Shown here: positions 20,124-29,887 of the stretch, in pieces
Layout of the letters: each line of letters opens with the position of its first letter
Numbering within the stretch: position 1 is the first letter of the stretch
Assembly (NCBI GenBank): GCA_902604565.1
Contig: CACKZF010000001.1
Location: forward strand, 44,329 to 108,328
Origin: an uncultured Pelagibacteraceae bacterium
GTDB lineage: Bacteria; Pseudomonadota; Alphaproteobacteria; Pelagibacterales; Pelagibacteraceae
DNA: 64,000 nt
Direction of reading: 5' to 3'
The notes under the pieces: generated by a model
Databases searched by the model: none
Seen by the model: only the letters and a program-made list of their open reading frames with translations
Told to the model about the DNA's origin: nothing
Made by a program: the position numbers and the translations under genes

Positions 20124-21008
20124 ATGGATTTCTTAAATTCAATTCCTGTAATGGACAGAACAGCTCTAAGAGAGTTGAAAAAAGGAATTGACTTAACATT
20201 TAAAGATTTCTCAAGAGCTTATGGGGATGGAATAGAAAGTTTCTTTGATCCACTACTTTACTTTTTAATATGGTTGGAAAAATTATTAGTAAATAGTCCT
20301 TGGCCTATCGTTATCGGAGTATTTGCATTATTAGCTTGGATTGGATCAAGGAGTATTAAATTAGTAATAGGAACTGTAGTTTGTTTTATAGTTATAGGTT
20401 ATTTTGGAATGTGGAAAAATTGTATGGCAACTGTTGCTATTATTTCTGTTTCTACATTAGTTTGTATTGTTGTTGGTATTCCAATAGGAGTTTTAATGTC
20501 AAAATCATCAAGAACAGAAAAAGCAATTTTACCTGTACTGGATATGATGCAAACAATTCCAAGTTTTGTATATCTAATTCCAATAATTATGCTTTTGGGT
20601 ATTGGAAAAGTCCCCGGTCTTCTAGCAGTATGCATATATGCTTTACCTCCAGTAGTTAGGCTGACAAATCTTGGAATTAGAGAAGTAGATAAAGAAACAC
20701 TTGAGGCAAGTGAAGCATTTGGTGCAACACCTATGCAGAAGTTAAAATCAGTTCAAATACCTCTTTCTCTACCAACTATTTTTGCAGGTATAAACCAAAC
20801 TATAATGATGGCTTTAGCCATGGTAGTTATTGCATCCATGATTGGGGTAAAAGGTCTGGGCGTACCTATTTTACAGGCTGTTTCTAATCAATATTTAGCA
20901 CTTGGAATGATGAATGGGCTGGCTATAGTTGCTTTAGCAATAATCTTTGACAGGGTTACTCAGATGTATGGTCAAAGGATTCAAAAACATAGAGGTCAGA
21001 AAAAATAG
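20124..21008 (+). CDS. ProW-type ABC permease
   Basis: VCIVVGIPIGVLMSKS; EASEAFGATPMQKLKSVQIPLSLPTIFAGINQTIMMALAMVVIASMIG. Confidence 0.92.
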   Translation: MDFLNSIPVMDRTALRELKKGIDLTFKDFSRAYGDGIESFFDPLLYFLIWLEKLLVNSPWPIVIGVFALLAWIGSRSIKLVIGTVVCFIVIGYFGMWKNCMATVAIISVSTLVCIVVGIPIGVLMSKSSRTEKAILPVLDMMQTIPSFVYLIPIIMLLGIGKVPGLLAVCIYALPPVVRLTNLGIREVDKETLEASEAFGATPMQKLKSVQIPLSLPTIFAGINQTIMMALAMVVIASMIGVKGLGVPILQAVSNQYLALGMMNGLAIVALAIIFDRVTQMYGQRIQKHRGQKK

Positions 21009-21070
21009 CTCTGACACTTTAGCCTACGATTTTTCTAGACAGTCATTTTAAAATAAATAATTATTCAATA

Positions 21071-21799
21071 ATGAATTTTTCATTAGAAATTGGACCTCAC
21101 ACAGATCTTGACACTTTACCTGAGGTTAAAGATGTTTATGTGACTATGCTACCTGGAGGAGATTATAAAGAGACTGCGGATAAATCTGGTGACTTAGTTA
21201 AGAAAGGATTTAATCCTGTGCCTCACTTCCCAGCTAGATCAATAAATAATGAAGAAGAGCTTAAAGACTACATTTCGAGATGTAAAGATTTAGGTGTAAA
21301 ACAGATATTGGCTATAGGTGGAAGTAGAGACCCAGTTGGAAAATTTGACAGCTCGTATCAAATATTAGAGACAGGATTATTTGATGGAATTAAAATTGGA
21401 ATTGCTGGACATCCAGAGGGTAGTCCTGATATATCCGATTCAGAATTAGAAAAAGCAATGATAGATAAAAAGCCTTATGCAGATTATATAGTAACCCAAT
21501 GGTTATTGGACTCTCAGCCTATCGTTGATTTTATTTCTAAGCAAACAATACCAGTTCATGTTGGAATAACTGGGCCCATGAAAATTTCAAGCTTGATAAA
21601 GTTTGCAAATATTGTTGGTGCAAAAAATTCCATTAATTTTCTTAAATCTAATTTCAGTAAGGCATTAGATTTATTGAAACCTAAAGACCCTAATGATCTA
21701 ATTGGGAAAGTTAAATCGCATACTGATTATTTTCACATTTATACATTCGGCGGCTTGAAGGAAACAAACAAGTGGTTGAAGGAGAATAACTATGTCTAA
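21071..21799 (+). CDS. MetF-like methylenetetrahydrofolate reductase family protein
   Basis: FKIGIAGHPEGSPD-type motif (IKIGIAGHPEGSPDI), ADYIVTQWLLD, PVHVGITGPM. Confidence 0.75.
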   Translation: MNFSLEIGPHTDLDTLPEVKDVYVTMLPGGDYKETADKSGDLVKKGFNPVPHFPARSINNEEELKDYISRCKDLGVKQILAIGGSRDPVGKFDSSYQILETGLFDGIKIGIAGHPEGSPDISDSELEKAMIDKKPYADYIVTQWLLDSQPIVDFISKQTIPVHVGITGPMKISSLIKFANIVGAKNSINFLKSNFSKALDLLKPKDPNDLIGKVKSHTDYFHIYTFGGLKETNKWLKENNYV

Positions 21800-23150
21800 T
21801 GAATTTGACTATAGTAAACTAAGACACGTAACATCAGTAGATCAATCTGATAGAAAAGTGCCTTATAATTTAAGACAAAGCGGACCAACAAAAGTTGAAA
21901 TGTTAATATCAACACGTGTAAGAAAATCACCCTATTGGCATTTATCAATGAAAGCAGGTTGTTGGAGAGCAACTGTATACAATCGTATTTATCATCCAAG
22001 AGGATATGTAAAACCAGAAGATGGTGGTGCAATGGTAGAGTATGATGCGATCGTTAATCATGTAACAATGTGGAACGTAGCTGTTGAAAGACAAATTAGA
22101 GTAAAGGGTCCAGATGCAGAAAAATTTGTTGATTATGTAATTACAAGAGATGCTACAAAGATTTCTCCAATGAGAGCAAGATATGTAATTCTTTGTAATG
22201 CATACGGTGGAGTATTAAATGATCCTATTCTCTTAAGAATATCTAAAGATGAGTTTTGGTTCAGTTTATCTGACAGCGACATAGGTCTTTATTTACAAGG
22301 AGTAAATGCTGACGAAAGATTTAAGGTAGAAATTGATGAAATAGATGTAAGTCCGGTTCAGATACAAGGGCCGAAATCTAAGGCATTAATGAAGGATTTA
22401 TGTGGAGATCAAGTAGATTTTGATAATATGCCATTCTACGGTTTAGCAGAGGCTAAAATCGGTGGAAGAAGTTGTGTGATATCTCAATCAGGATTTTCAG
22501 GTGAAGCTGGTTACGAAATTTATTTAAGAGAATGTACTTTATATGCCGAGGATATGTGGAATGCAGTTCTTGAAGCAGGAAAAAAACATAGCCTAATGGT
22601 TATAGCGCCTGCGCACCATAGAAGAATTCAAGCTGGAATTCTTTCTTGGGGTCAAGATATGGACAACCAACATAATCCTTTTCAATGTAACTTAGGTTAT
22701 CAAGTTTCTTTATCTGGTAAAGGAGAATGGGATAAGAAGTCAGATTATGTAGGTAAGAAAGCTCTTGAAAAAATGAAAGCTGATTTAAAAGCAGGTAATA
22801 AACCATACAAACTTCAATTAGTTGGTCTAGAACTAGGTGGAAAACCAATTGAAGAGTATGCGCCTGATTTTTGGTTGATTTCAGATGAAGGTGGTGGAGA
22901 ACCAATAGGTTTTGTTACCTCCCCTTGGTATCACCCTGAAAAAAAACAAAATATAGCCATGGGTTACGTTCCTTTTGATGGAACATTAAACGCTAATGGG
23001 TTTCCAAAAGGAAAAGTAGGAACTAAGTTTAAGGTACACTTGCCTGAAAAATATTCTGAAACTCCAGGTAAACCTGTTGATGCTGTAGTGGTGGATATAC
23101 CGTTTAAAGAATCTTACAACGCCAATACAAGAGAAGTTGTAAAAGGTTAA
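21792..23150 (+). CDS. GcvT/DmdA-like THF-dependent methyltransferase (demethylase) family protein
   Basis: VERQIRVKGPDAEKFVDYVITRD, VQIQGPKSKALMKDLCG, ARS-like SQSGFSGEAGYEIYL; C-terminal barrel GFVTSPWYHPEKKQNIAMGYV. Confidence 0.82.
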   Translation: MSNEFDYSKLRHVTSVDQSDRKVPYNLRQSGPTKVEMLISTRVRKSPYWHLSMKAGCWRATVYNRIYHPRGYVKPEDGGAMVEYDAIVNHVTMWNVAVERQIRVKGPDAEKFVDYVITRDATKISPMRARYVILCNAYGGVLNDPILLRISKDEFWFSLSDSDIGLYLQGVNADERFKVEIDEIDVSPVQIQGPKSKALMKDLCGDQVDFDNMPFYGLAEAKIGGRSCVISQSGFSGEAGYEIYLRECTLYAEDMWNAVLEAGKKHSLMVIAPAHHRRIQAGILSWGQDMDNQHNPFQCNLGYQVSLSGKGEWDKKSDYVGKKALEKMKADLKAGNKPYKLQLVGLELGGKPIEEYAPDFWLISDEGGGEPIGFVTSPWYHPEKKQNIAMGYVPFDGTLNANGFPKGKVGTKFKVHLPEKYSETPGKPVDAVVVDIPFKESYNANTREVVKG

Positions 23151-23158
23151 TCAATTGA

Positions 23159-23181
23159 AGGGGGGAGTTTAGCTCCTCCCT
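23159..23181 (+). terminator. Hairpin after DmdA-like gene
   Basis: AGGGGGGAG-TTTAG-CTCCTCCCT, 9-bp stem with one G:U; no clear U-tract. Confidence 0.5.
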
Positions 23182-23188
23182 AATTAAA

Positions 23189-23734
23189 ATGTTCGCACAA
23201 TTTTTAGAAATTTTTTTTAAATCTTTAAAATTAGATAAAAGCTTATATAGAGATAATAAATACTTTGGTGAGGCTGCAATCTATTTTGCTGGTCTTGTAA
23301 TGATACTTGATGGTGTTGCGGGAGCAGTAGCGGCAAATTCAATTGTGAGAACATCAATTGGCATCTCAGGCTTGACAGCGCTTTTAACATGGTTTGTTTG
23401 GGCTATTTTTATTTTTGTAATTGGAGTAAAAATTTTTCCAGATAAAGGGAGTAAGGTTCCTTTTAAAAAGATTTTAATAGCTGTGGGATATGCTCATGCA
23501 CCAGGTTTAATTAGGTTTTTTGCAGTAACACCTGACTTAGTTCTGCCAATTATTTTCCTAACTCAATTTTGGATTTTTGCATCTCTTATAATATCAACCA
23601 AACAAATTTTGAATTTAAAATCTAACTTGAAATCATTTGGAATAGTTTTTTTATCTTTTCTAATAATAGCTTTTCTATCTATATCATTCATTATTAATAG
23701 AATGAATTCAATTCCAATTAGTAATATTAGCTAA
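23189..23734 (+). CDS. Yip1-like integral membrane protein
   Basis: Five hydrophobic segments; YFGEAAIYFAGLVMILDGVAGAV; VGYAHAPGLIRFF. Confidence 0.65.
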   Translation: MFAQFLEIFFKSLKLDKSLYRDNKYFGEAAIYFAGLVMILDGVAGAVAANSIVRTSIGISGLTALLTWFVWAIFIFVIGVKIFPDKGSKVPFKKILIAVGYAHAPGLIRFFAVTPDLVLPIIFLTQFWIFASLIISTKQILNLKSNLKSFGIVFLSFLIIAFLSISFIINRMNSIPISNIS

Positions 23735-23898
23735 AAAGGAAAAACAGTTTTAGATGTTCTGCAAGATTTGCATATTTTAAAACCGGTAAGGAATAAATTT
23801 TGAGTTACACTTTCATCTTCTTTTTTACACTCTTCACAAATATCATTTAAATCTGATTCTAAATTTTTATTTAATTCTGCATCATATTCTTCAGTCAT
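23731..23898 (-). CDS. 55-aa CxxC...CxxC zinc-ribbon-like protein
   Basis: Hand translation: MTEEYDAELNKNLESDLNDICEECKKEDESVTQNLFLTGFKICKSCRTSKTVFPF*; absent from supplied ORF track (below length cutoff). Confidence 0.6.
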   Translation of the reverse strand: MTEEYDAELNKNLESDLNDICEECKKEDESVTQNLFLTGFKICKSCRTSKTVFPF

Positions 23899-24499
23899 TA
23901 TCTGTTAATCCAGCTCCTGCTGTTCGTTCCCTTGATTTATCACTTTCATCAACATAAGTTTTTAGAGATAAATTATAAATTTCAGACCAATCATCTTCGG
24001 TAAAACTATTCTTATTATCTAAAAATTTTAAATTAATTTTATCTGATTTTTCCAATACGTCTCCTGTAAGATAGTTTGAATAGATAGACTCATTAAAATT
24101 AAATAAAAATTCTTTATCATCCATCTTTAAAAAAATTCTCTTACCAATAATTTCTGAAGCTCTGCTTACGAATGATAAAAATATAAGTGGAAAAGCAATC
24201 TTATTTATTTCAATTTCATTGAATTTAGATATTGATGAAGATTGATCAAAAAAATTTAGTCCAGATAATATAGGGCAATAAAAAGTCTTTGGAGTATTTG
24301 AGGCCGATATTTCATCTATATTTTCAAAATTACTGATTTTATAAATTTTGTAGTAATGGTTTAAATTTTTAAGACCTGGCAGTCCAAACATTTCTAACAA
24401 TCGAATATTTTTTCCAACCTCCTCTGATATTCCCCAAGAAAAACCAATAGCTTTAGATGCTTTTTTTGTAGTTACTTCTATTTCACTAAAGCTTCTCAT
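23891..24499 (-). CDS. DUF3726-like protein
   Basis: FSEIEVTTKKASKAIGFSWGISEEVGKNIRLLEMFGLPGL. Confidence 0.6.
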   Translation of the reverse strand: MRSFSEIEVTTKKASKAIGFSWGISEEVGKNIRLLEMFGLPGLKNLNHYYKIYKISNFENIDEISASNTPKTFYCPILSGLNFFDQSSSISKFNEIEINKIAFPLIFLSFVSRASEIIGKRIFLKMDDKEFLFNFNESIYSNYLTGDVLEKSDKINLKFLDNKNSFTEDDWSEIYNLSLKTYVDESDKSRERTAGAGLTDND

Positions 24500-24503
24500 T
24501 TAT

Positions 24504-26159
24504 TTATGATTTATAAATCCATTTATCATCAAAATTTCCCAATTCTGAGGGCAATGGTGCTCCTTGGAACATACAAATACGCAACCATTTATCTGATCTT
24601 GGATCAAACTTTATAGCCCCAAAAAATGATAATTTTAATCTTAACATATCAATTGGAACTAGTTTGGACCCAATTGTATTGTCTTGAATTTCTGAATAAG
24701 GAAACTTTTCAGCAATAAATGCTCTTCTGACAACGTGTCTTAAATGATTATTATCTTTTAAAAATTTGCCAATTTTAGAACTATTTTTTTTTGTAAATAC
24801 AGCTTCATAAAGTTTATTTATGTCTCTTGCTATTGCCAAAGGTTGTTCTAAATCAGATCCTTCATCAATATATCTATCTCCTATTCTAGGCTCTTCTTTA
24901 TTTTTTGATATAAACCAAAAGTTTTGATTATTTTCGTCTTTTAAAAAATCAATTTTGAGTATTTCAGAATATTTATTTTCTAATATATTTCTTAAATCTT
25001 CAACAGTTCTATCAACAGGAATATTAAAATGCTCTTCCTCATCAGAACTCATTTGCGTAATCAATGGATTGACTATGTTATCATATGGTTCCATCATCAT
25101 AGATACAATATATTCTATACATTCATCATTTAAATTTTCCTCTGACCAGTTGTAAATTTGATTAAATTGATATGAATTTTGAAATTTAAAATTTTCTTTC
25201 ATAAATTTTATAAACTTTTTTAAATCTTCAATTAAACCTTTGATTTTTTCTTTTTGAAATTCGCTATCAGTGTGCCAACTGGTTATATTCTTTAAAGATT
25301 TAATTAGACAATTATAAAAAATATCAATCTCATTTTTTGAAACGTGCTCTATTTCTCTTATTTGTTTCAATGCAGTTTCTCTTGCATGTATCCAATTATT
25401 CAACAAAGTAGGATGATTAACAATAAAAGGAGCCATACCAAGGCCAGTAGAATTTCCTATTCCTAAGTTTCTGCTAATTGCTGAATCTAATTCTACTGCT
25501 AGTTTGGGATTTTTATTTTTTGCAATATGATTAACCTGATCAAATGTAAATTGTCTAACGAGGTAAACTAGCATCATCTCTAATCTAAAAGGTCCTCTGA
25601 TTTCCTCTCTATTTTTAATTCTAAACCTGTCCGCTAAACCAAATTTTCCTGACCCATAAACTGCTGTTGTTCTATATAAATACCCAACCTTTGATAAAAT
25701 TTCTTTATTAGGTTGTTCTCCATTTGATAAACTGTTGACCACATGGTCGAAAACTCTTACTGACTTGTTTGCTCTTGATAATGTTAATTCCTTATACGAA
25801 AGTCTTCCCACCTCTTGTTTTGGAACATTATTGCTAAGTCTATCTATGTCTTCTTTTGATGGAATTCCGTCAAATAAGGTAAAAGCAGCATCCCACTTAG
25901 TGGCTATTACTCTATCTGATCTTTCGTCATCTTTGATTTCATTAGCAAAACAAATGAGAGAATATGTTCTTTTGTTTTTTGTAAATGAATAAACTGCTCT
26001 ACCATGTCCTTTGTCATTTAGTTGAAATAAATCTCGGCTATATTTCCAATCTTTAAATTCAGATAAAAAAGACCTTAGAAATGATAATTTTGATTGATGA
26101 AAAGATCCCAATTTAGATAGTTTCATCAAAAATTTTGGATCTCTTAATCTTATTTCCAT
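24504..26159 (-). CDS. Conserved-looking protein of unknown function, 551 aa
   Basis: Long ORF tightly coupled to neighbours; no family recognised. Confidence 0.8.
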   Translation of the reverse strand: MEIRLRDPKFLMKLSKLGSFHQSKLSFLRSFLSEFKDWKYSRDLFQLNDKGHGRAVYSFTKNKRTYSLICFANEIKDDERSDRVIATKWDAAFTLFDGIPSKEDIDRLSNNVPKQEVGRLSYKELTLSRANKSVRVFDHVVNSLSNGEQPNKEILSKVGYLYRTTAVYGSGKFGLADRFRIKNREEIRGPFRLEMMLVYLVRQFTFDQVNHIAKNKNPKLAVELDSAISRNLGIGNSTGLGMAPFIVNHPTLLNNWIHARETALKQIREIEHVSKNEIDIFYNCLIKSLKNITSWHTDSEFQKEKIKGLIEDLKKFIKFMKENFKFQNSYQFNQIYNWSEENLNDECIEYIVSMMMEPYDNIVNPLITQMSSDEEEHFNIPVDRTVEDLRNILENKYSEILKIDFLKDENNQNFWFISKNKEEPRIGDRYIDEGSDLEQPLAIARDINKLYEAVFTKKNSSKIGKFLKDNNHLRHVVRRAFIAEKFPYSEIQDNTIGSKLVPIDMLRLKLSFFGAIKFDPRSDKWLRICMFQGAPLPSELGNFDDKWIYKS

Positions 26160-27139
26160 TAATTAATTCCTTTATAAAAATTAAACCAATTATTTCCTAA
26201 AATTCCTTCTACTTCATGCTTATTAAAACCAACTTTTTTTAATCCACTTTCTAAATTATCAAAACCTCTAGCATCCAAAAACCACTCAGGTTGTTTTGGA
26301 AATCCAGGTTTTTTTTTACTTCCCTCTCCATAATTTTTACTTTTAGACCAAGTTCCATTTCTCATCCACTCAACAACGCTGTCAGGTTGATTCAAACATA
26401 GATCTGATCCAATACCAATATTTTTTACTTCCATTATTTCTGCTGTTTTAGCAACCATTTCACAAAAGCTTTCTAATTTACAATTTGTTCCATCTTTTAA
26501 ATGATGGGAATATAATGATAAACCTAAAATACCTCCACTTTCAGAAAGTTTCTTTAACAAGAAATCTGATTTATTTCTTAAAGCTTCATACCAGAAAGAA
26601 GGATTAGCATGGGTAATTGCAATTGGTTTTTCACTTATTTCTATTGCATCCAAAGTACTTTTCTCTGCTGAATGGGACATATCCACAACTATTCCCAACC
26701 TATTCATCTCTTTAATTGCTTCTCTTCCAAAATTTGTGACACCAGAATCATTTTTTTCATAACATCCTGTGGCTAGAAGAGATTGATTATTATAAGTAAG
26801 TTGCATAAATCTACAACCATGCTCATGAACTTTCTCTATTAAATTAATGTCATCCTCAATCGGTGAACAATTTTGAAAACCGAAAAAAATTGCTGTTTTG
26901 TTTTCTGATCGAGCTTTTGTAATATCTTCAAATGTTTTTCCTAAAAATATTAAGTCTGAATTTTCTTCAAAAAATTTATCCCACTCTTTTACTCTTTGCA
27001 AGAATTCATCATAATCTTCGTGATATACTAGAGTAACGTGTACCGCATTTAATCCAGCTTCCCTATTGATTAGAAAAATATCTCTAGACCAATTACAATA
27101 TTGAAGATTATCAATTCGATAGTTCATATTTAAGGACAT
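26159..27139 (-). CDS. Membrane dipeptidase-like (peptidase M19)
   Basis: MNRLGIVVDMSHSAEKSTLDAIEISEKPIAITHANPSFWYEALRNKSD; IGIGSDLCL. Confidence 0.85.
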   Translation of the reverse strand: MSLNMNYRIDNLQYCNWSRDIFLINREAGLNAVHVTLVYHEDYDEFLQRVKEWDKFFEENSDLIFLGKTFEDITKARSENKTAIFFGFQNCSPIEDDINLIEKVHEHGCRFMQLTYNNQSLLATGCYEKNDSGVTNFGREAIKEMNRLGIVVDMSHSAEKSTLDAIEISEKPIAITHANPSFWYEALRNKSDFLLKKLSESGGILGLSLYSHHLKDGTNCKLESFCEMVAKTAEIMEVKNIGIGSDLCLNQPDSVVEWMRNGTWSKSKNYGEGSKKKPGFPKQPEWFLDARGFDNLESGLKKVGFNKHEVEGILGNNWFNFYKGIN

Positions 27140-27214
27140 TATAAGTATAATATAATTTGTCGACTAGTTTAAATTATAAGATTATGCTAATCTATAATAA
27201 TTTAAATTTGTATC

Positions 27215-27709
27215 ATGAAAAACAAAAAATATAGTCACAAGGTATCAATAGTTATGGGAAGTAATTCTGATTACTCAACCATGAAATTTTGTGAAAAAAT
27301 TCTTAAATTGCTTAAAATTAATCATGAAACAAATATAGTTTCAGCTCATAGAACTCCAGAACGTATGTTTAAGTATGCAAAATCTGCAGAAAAAAATAAT
27401 ATTTCTGTGATAATTGCTGGAGCTGGAGGATCAGCGCATTTGCCAGGAATGATTGCATCTCTAACAAGAATTCCAGTAATTGGGGTGCCAATAGAAAGTA
27501 AAAAGCTAAAAGGTTTAGATAGTTTATTATCCATTGCTCAAATGCCAAAAGGAATACCTGTTGGCACCGTAGCAATAGGTACAGATGGTGCAATAAATGC
27601 AGCTTTATATGCTGCATCAATTATTTCTACTTTTGATGAGACTGTTAAAAATAACCTGAACAAGTGGCGATCTAAACAATCAAAATCTGTTAAAAAAAAA
27701 CCAAAATAA
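27215..27709 (+). CDS. purE: 5-(carboxyamino)imidazole ribonucleotide mutase
   Basis: [50 protein letters not shown]. Confidence 0.96.
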   Translation: MKNKKYSHKVSIVMGSNSDYSTMKFCEKILKLLKINHETNIVSAHRTPERMFKYAKSAEKNNISVIIAGAGGSAHLPGMIASLTRIPVIGVPIESKKLKGLDSLLSIAQMPKGIPVGTVAIGTDGAINAALYAASIISTFDETVKNNLNKWRSKQSKSVKKKPK

Positions 27710-28753
27710 ATGAACCAGCCAGTTTTAGGAATAATTGGAGGTGGTCAACTAGGTAGTATGCTTTCTGAAGCTGCTAAAAAGATAGATATAAAAACTGTAG
27801 TGCTTAGTGATGATCCAGATGCGCCTGCCAAAAATTTTGCAAATAAGTTCATATATGGAAACTATAATGATACAAAAATTATAAGAGAATTTGTTAATAG
27901 CGTTGATTTGGTCACCTATGAATTTGAAAATATACCCTTTAATATATTAAATGAAATAAATAAATCAAAGAGTGTTTTACCCAAACCAGAAATAAATAGT
28001 TTAATCCAAAATAGATTAACTGAAAAAGATTTTTTAAATAAAAACAATATTAGAACAACCAACTATGCTTTAATTAAAAATAAGGATGAAATAAAAGATA
28101 ATGAAAACCTTTTGCCTGGGTTACTTAAAACTACTACTCTTGGATATGATGGTAAAGGTCAATATAAATTAAATAGTTTAATTGACATAAATGAAGACAT
28201 TGATTTTACTAAAGAATATATTTTAGAAAAGTTTATTAATCTTAAAAAAGAAATTTCAATTGTCATATGTAGATTTGGTAATCAAAAATATGAAATATAT
28301 GAACCGATTGAGAATGTTCATGAAGATCAAATATTGAAACATTCAAAAATTCCTGCTGAAATTTCAGTAACAATAAAGGTAAGATCTAAAGAATGGGCAA
28401 AACAAATTGTTGAAGAACTAGATTATATTGGAACCTTATGTGTTGAGTTTTTTATTGATAAAAATGAAAACTTATATGTTAACGAAATTGCACCTAGAGT
28501 TCATAATTCTGGTCATCTAACTATAAACTCACATAATGTTAGTCAATTTGAAAATCATATAAGAGCTGTTTGTGGTTTAAAAAAAATCGACACAAAAAAA
28601 ATATATAATGCTCAAATGATAAATCTCATTGGTGATGACATAACAATTTATAGAAATAAAACTTTTAAAGAGAATGAGTTTTTTTATGATTATTTAAAAA
28701 AACAAGTAAAAGCAAAAAGGAAGATGGGACATCTAACAATTGTTGAAAAATAA
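27710..28753 (+). CDS. purK: 5-(carboxyamino)imidazole ribonucleotide synthase
   Basis: GIIGGGQLGSMLSEAAK; NEIAPRVHNSGHLTINS. Confidence 0.96.
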   Translation: MNQPVLGIIGGGQLGSMLSEAAKKIDIKTVVLSDDPDAPAKNFANKFIYGNYNDTKIIREFVNSVDLVTYEFENIPFNILNEINKSKSVLPKPEINSLIQNRLTEKDFLNKNNIRTTNYALIKNKDEIKDNENLLPGLLKTTTLGYDGKGQYKLNSLIDINEDIDFTKEYILEKFINLKKEISIVICRFGNQKYEIYEPIENVHEDQILKHSKIPAEISVTIKVRSKEWAKQIVEELDYIGTLCVEFFIDKNENLYVNEIAPRVHNSGHLTINSHNVSQFENHIRAVCGLKKIDTKKIYNAQMINLIGDDITIYRNKTFKENEFFYDYLKKQVKAKRKMGHLTIVEK

Positions 28754-28755
28754 TT

Positions 28756-29376
28756 TTATTTAGGTTGTATTAGAGAAATATTGTTATTTGTTGGCTTATT
28801 TACATCCTTAGAAATTTCATAAAAAGAAAGTTTTGATTTTTGCGATTGTTTTAAATAATTTGAACCTGAAATTTCAATATTCAAATATTTATTAACATCA
28901 CTTTCATTTAAGATAACTGGCTGTCTGTGATGAATTTCTGTTATATTTGGACTTGCTTCTTCAGTAATCATGCAAAATTGATCTTCTTCATAAATCCCTG
29001 CGATATAGATTAGCTTCTTGTCTTCTCTTAAAAAGTAATAAGGTGTCTTCTCTTTTTCTATTCTCTTCCATTCATAAAATCCGTCAGCCACAGCAACACA
29101 TCTTTGAAGCTTTATTAACTTTTTAAAAGAGACCTTTTCATCAATCGTCTCTAATCTTGCGTTAATTAGTGGTTTAAAGTCTTTTTTTTTAGCCCAACTA
29201 GGTACAATCCCCCACTTTAAATTTTCAAGAGTATTTCCATTGTTATATTTCTTAATAACTGGAAGTTTTTGGTAAGGATGTGCGTTATAATTTTCTGAGT
29301 CTTCTACTTTAATTGCAGTTTTAACGATTTTACTTGTTTTTGAAACTGCATTTGTAATGACGTATCTTCCACACAT
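28756..29376 (-). CDS. SRAP/YedK-type SOS response-associated protein
   Basis: MCGRYV start; LKWGIVPSWAK; NARLETIDEK; FYEWKR; HHRQPVIL. Confidence 0.92.
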   Translation of the reverse strand: MCGRYVITNAVSKTSKIVKTAIKVEDSENYNAHPYQKLPVIKKYNNGNTLENLKWGIVPSWAKKKDFKPLINARLETIDEKVSFKKLIKLQRCVAVADGFYEWKRIEKEKTPYYFLREDKKLIYIAGIYEEDQFCMITEEASPNITEIHHRQPVILNESDVNKYLNIEISGSNYLKQSQKSKLSFYEISKDVNKPTNNNISLIQPK

Positions 29377-29412
29377 ATTTTTTCGTATTGGTTTAATTTT
29401 TTTTTAGATTAT

Positions 29413-29883
29413 ATGTTCATGCTAATGATTAAATCAATAGAAAATAACTTTGACCATCCAAAGGTAAATCATCTTTTAATAAAACACTTTATTGAATTAA
29501 GATCTGTTTCTTCTAAAGGTAGCACTCATGTTTTAGACATCCCTGGACTTAAAGATCCAAGTATAAAATTTTGGAGCTTGTGGGATAATAATCATTTAAT
29601 TGGATGCGGAGCATTAAAATTAATTGGAGAAAATCATGGAGAATTTAAATCAATTAGAGTATCTGATGATTTTAGAAATAAAGGTATTGGTAGTCAAATA
29701 ATCTCACATTTGATAATTCAGGCAAAAAAATTAGGTATAAAAAAACTTAGTATTGAAACGGGATCTGGAAAATTCTTTTTACCTGCCAGAAAACTTTTTG
29801 AACATTTTAAATTTACTAAGTGTAAACCATTTGCTCACTATAAAGAGGATCCTAATTCTTGTTATTACACTTTAGATTTATAA
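29413..29883 (+). CDS. GNAT-family N-acetyltransferase
   Basis: FKSIRVSDDFRNKGIGSQIISHLIIQAKKLGIKKLSIETG. Confidence 0.85.
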   Translation: MFMLMIKSIENNFDHPKVNHLLIKHFIELRSVSSKGSTHVLDIPGLKDPSIKFWSLWDNNHLIGCGALKLIGENHGEFKSIRVSDDFRNKGIGSQIISHLIIQAKKLGIKKLSIETGSGKFFLPARKLFEHFKFTKCKPFAHYKEDPNSCYYTLDL

Positions 29884-29887
29884 TCTT

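Noticed and set aside
21796-22905. Minus-strand ORFs inside the DmdA-like gene
   Set aside because: Antisense artefacts with no recognisable motifs
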